From Paramecium sonneborni (taxonomy: Eukaryota; Ciliophora; Oligohymenophorea; Peniculida; Parameciidae), in NCBI GenBank assembly GCA_905182985.1, contig CAJJDN010000160.1, positions 42,975 to 106,974 of the forward strand: a DNA stretch of 64,000 nucleotides, given 5' to 3'. The notes beneath the pieces are model-generated. The model did not search any database, was not told where the DNA came from, and saw nothing but the letters and a program-made list of their open reading frames with translations. Every line of letters starts with the position of its first letter. Position 1 is the first letter of the stretch. This document shows positions 62,930 through 64,000 of the stretch, one piece after another. The position numbers and the translations under genes were made by a program.

Positions 62930-63874
62930 TCATTCATTTTTTTAACCAAATGAAGGTCCAGCTCTTATTTTTTTTATTAAGAATGCCAATGCTATCAACA
63001 ATTAAATTACCCCAACAACAATAAATGCAATTGAGAGAAATAAATTTTTTCCTCCAAATGGTCCTGATGTAGAAAGCACAATATTTTTTGCTCCAGCAAA
63101 CATTTATGGATTATAATTATTTTGAAATTCAATTATGTATTCTCCTTCTTCTATATCTTGTTCAATACGTCCCCATAATTTTCTAAATGTAGGTAATCCA
63201 GCTGTTCTCATCCATACAATAAAATGTTCATTTTCTGGATCTATCCATTATGTATTCTCAGAATCATGTGCTCTCTTATACTTTTTACCTTTATCATTAG
63301 GCCAACTGATTCCTGTTTAATTTAATTCTATTTTTTTTCCTGATAAACTTAATTCATAAGTATCATTAAAGAAACTCTTTGCAACTAATCCACAAGGACT
63401 AGCAATATCATCTGGTTTACTTTCTTTTGTAACTAGAATATTATCCTCTGTTATATAAACAACTTATTGCCATTCTTCTAAATCTTTATTATAGATAATT
63501 GGTTCACAATATTTCTCAGCGTCTGAAAGTGAAATTTCTTCACCTGATAATTAAGTTGATGATTTGGATTTAACATATCGTCTATGATTTTGATAAAAAT
63601 TCTCAAGTTCGTAATAAAAGTAAATAGGAGCTTTCATTTAATCGAATTTGTATGTAAAACTACATTTCTTATTATATTCAACAGGTGAACATTTTTGATC
63701 ATATTTGTAAATTGTTACTTCTTGAATGTTATTATTGATTACTGTTATAACAATTCCCAAAACCACAAATATGACACCGATTATAGAAAATAAAGCAATT
63801 GTACTACCTACAGAAGGAACTGGATGCCATTTTTTAAAGAAAAGCCAATGTAGAAATCCTTTGGAATCACTCAT
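62930..63874 (-). CDS. CDC50/LEM3-family subunit of P4-ATPase lipid flippases
   Basis: This intronless frame encodes 314 residues. A cytosolic N-terminus (MSDSKGFLHWLFFKKWHPVP) precedes TM1 (VGSTIALFSIIGVIFVVLGI). A large ectodomain holds paired Cys, NDTY/NQT-type glycosylation sequons and the family segments IYFYYELENFYQNHRRYVKS, SPCGLVAKSFFNDTY and EHFIVWMRTAGLPTFRKLWG. TM2 (LFLSIAFIVVGVI region) and a short tail follow. This is the two-helix CDC50 fold, needed for ER exit and catalysis of P4-ATPase aminophospholipid flippases. The length is close to that of human CDC50A (about 360). It is divergent from the SCP2-like gene, 21 bp between start codons. Confidence 0.95.
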
Positions 63875-63895
63875 TAATAAATTAATTATCTTTTG

Positions 63896-64000
63896 ATGGC
63901 ATTGAAATCATTAGTATTATTTGTAAAGATTGATCCATTCATCAAAAGTTTAGGATAAGAATTGGTTAAGAAAATAAATGTAGTTTATTTTTTAGAAGTA
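63896..64000 (+). CDS. Possible SCP2-like lipid carrier, 5' part only
   Basis: The first 35 codons are visible: MALKSLVLFVKIDPFIKSLG then QELVKKINVVYFLEV. A helix followed by KKINVVY plus a strand resembles the start of the sterol-carrier protein-2 domain (helix, then VKKI/VNxVxxF). The frame is intact to the window edge. The family call is tentative because the rest is outside. Confidence 0.45.

Overview
The window reads as ciliate macronuclear DNA, most likely from the genus Paramecium. TAA and TAG occur inside every recognisable reading frame at positions where glutamine is expected, and only TGA ends genes. Introns are tiny (20 to about 37 nt, GT...AG, mostly starting GTA), genes lie a few to about 200 bp apart on both strands, and the DNA is very AT-rich. 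All calls below use TAA/TAG = Gln and TGA = stop. Splice sites were placed by eye from frame continuity and protein family patterns. For most genes the spliced length was checked to be a multiple of three.

Left part (1-20,000): two paralogous cysteine-rich membrane proteins flank a cyclophilin, followed by a ciliate-type membrane protein and a divergent STK32-like kinase. Next comes an assembly fault: 1135 bp repeated exactly on both sides of a single N, carrying a decayed gene and the start of a Gln/Lys-rich gene. After it come a coiled-coil protein, a tesmin/LIN54-type CXC protein, a multi-pass membrane protein, a B-box protein with a 19-Asn run, THUMPD1/TAN1, a degenerate small GTPase, a DHHC palmitoyltransferase, a coiled-coil protein and a truncated haemoglobin.

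Middle (20,000-45,400): two giant minus-strand genes dominate. One (about 9.4 kb) encodes a surface protein with a cysteine-rich ectodomain, a beta-helix-like region and a multi-pass C-terminus. The other (about 8 kb) encodes an EF-hand plus EML/HELP/WD40 protein. Between and after them lie coiled-coil genes and two convergent B-box (TRIM-like) genes.

Right part (45,400-64,000): RNA polymerase subunit RPB3 and an MFS/UNC-93-like transporter are separated almost entirely by a perfect (TATTA)n array of about 647 bp. Then come an Ariadne-type RBR E3 ligase, a large UBL-UBA-USP deubiquitinase, a three-DM10 (EFHC/Rib72-like) axonemal protein, a B-box/SPRY protein, a CDC50 flippase subunit and the start of a possible SCP2-like gene.

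There is no operon logic; neighbours are mostly unrelated. Themes are ubiquitin handling (RBR E3, USP, several TRIM-like proteins), axonemal or microtubule proteins (EML-like, DM10) and membrane proteins. At least four stretches look like genes in decay, with in-frame TGA codons and frameshifts, as expected in a lineage with whole-genome duplications. No RNA genes, CRISPR arrays or transposases were found.
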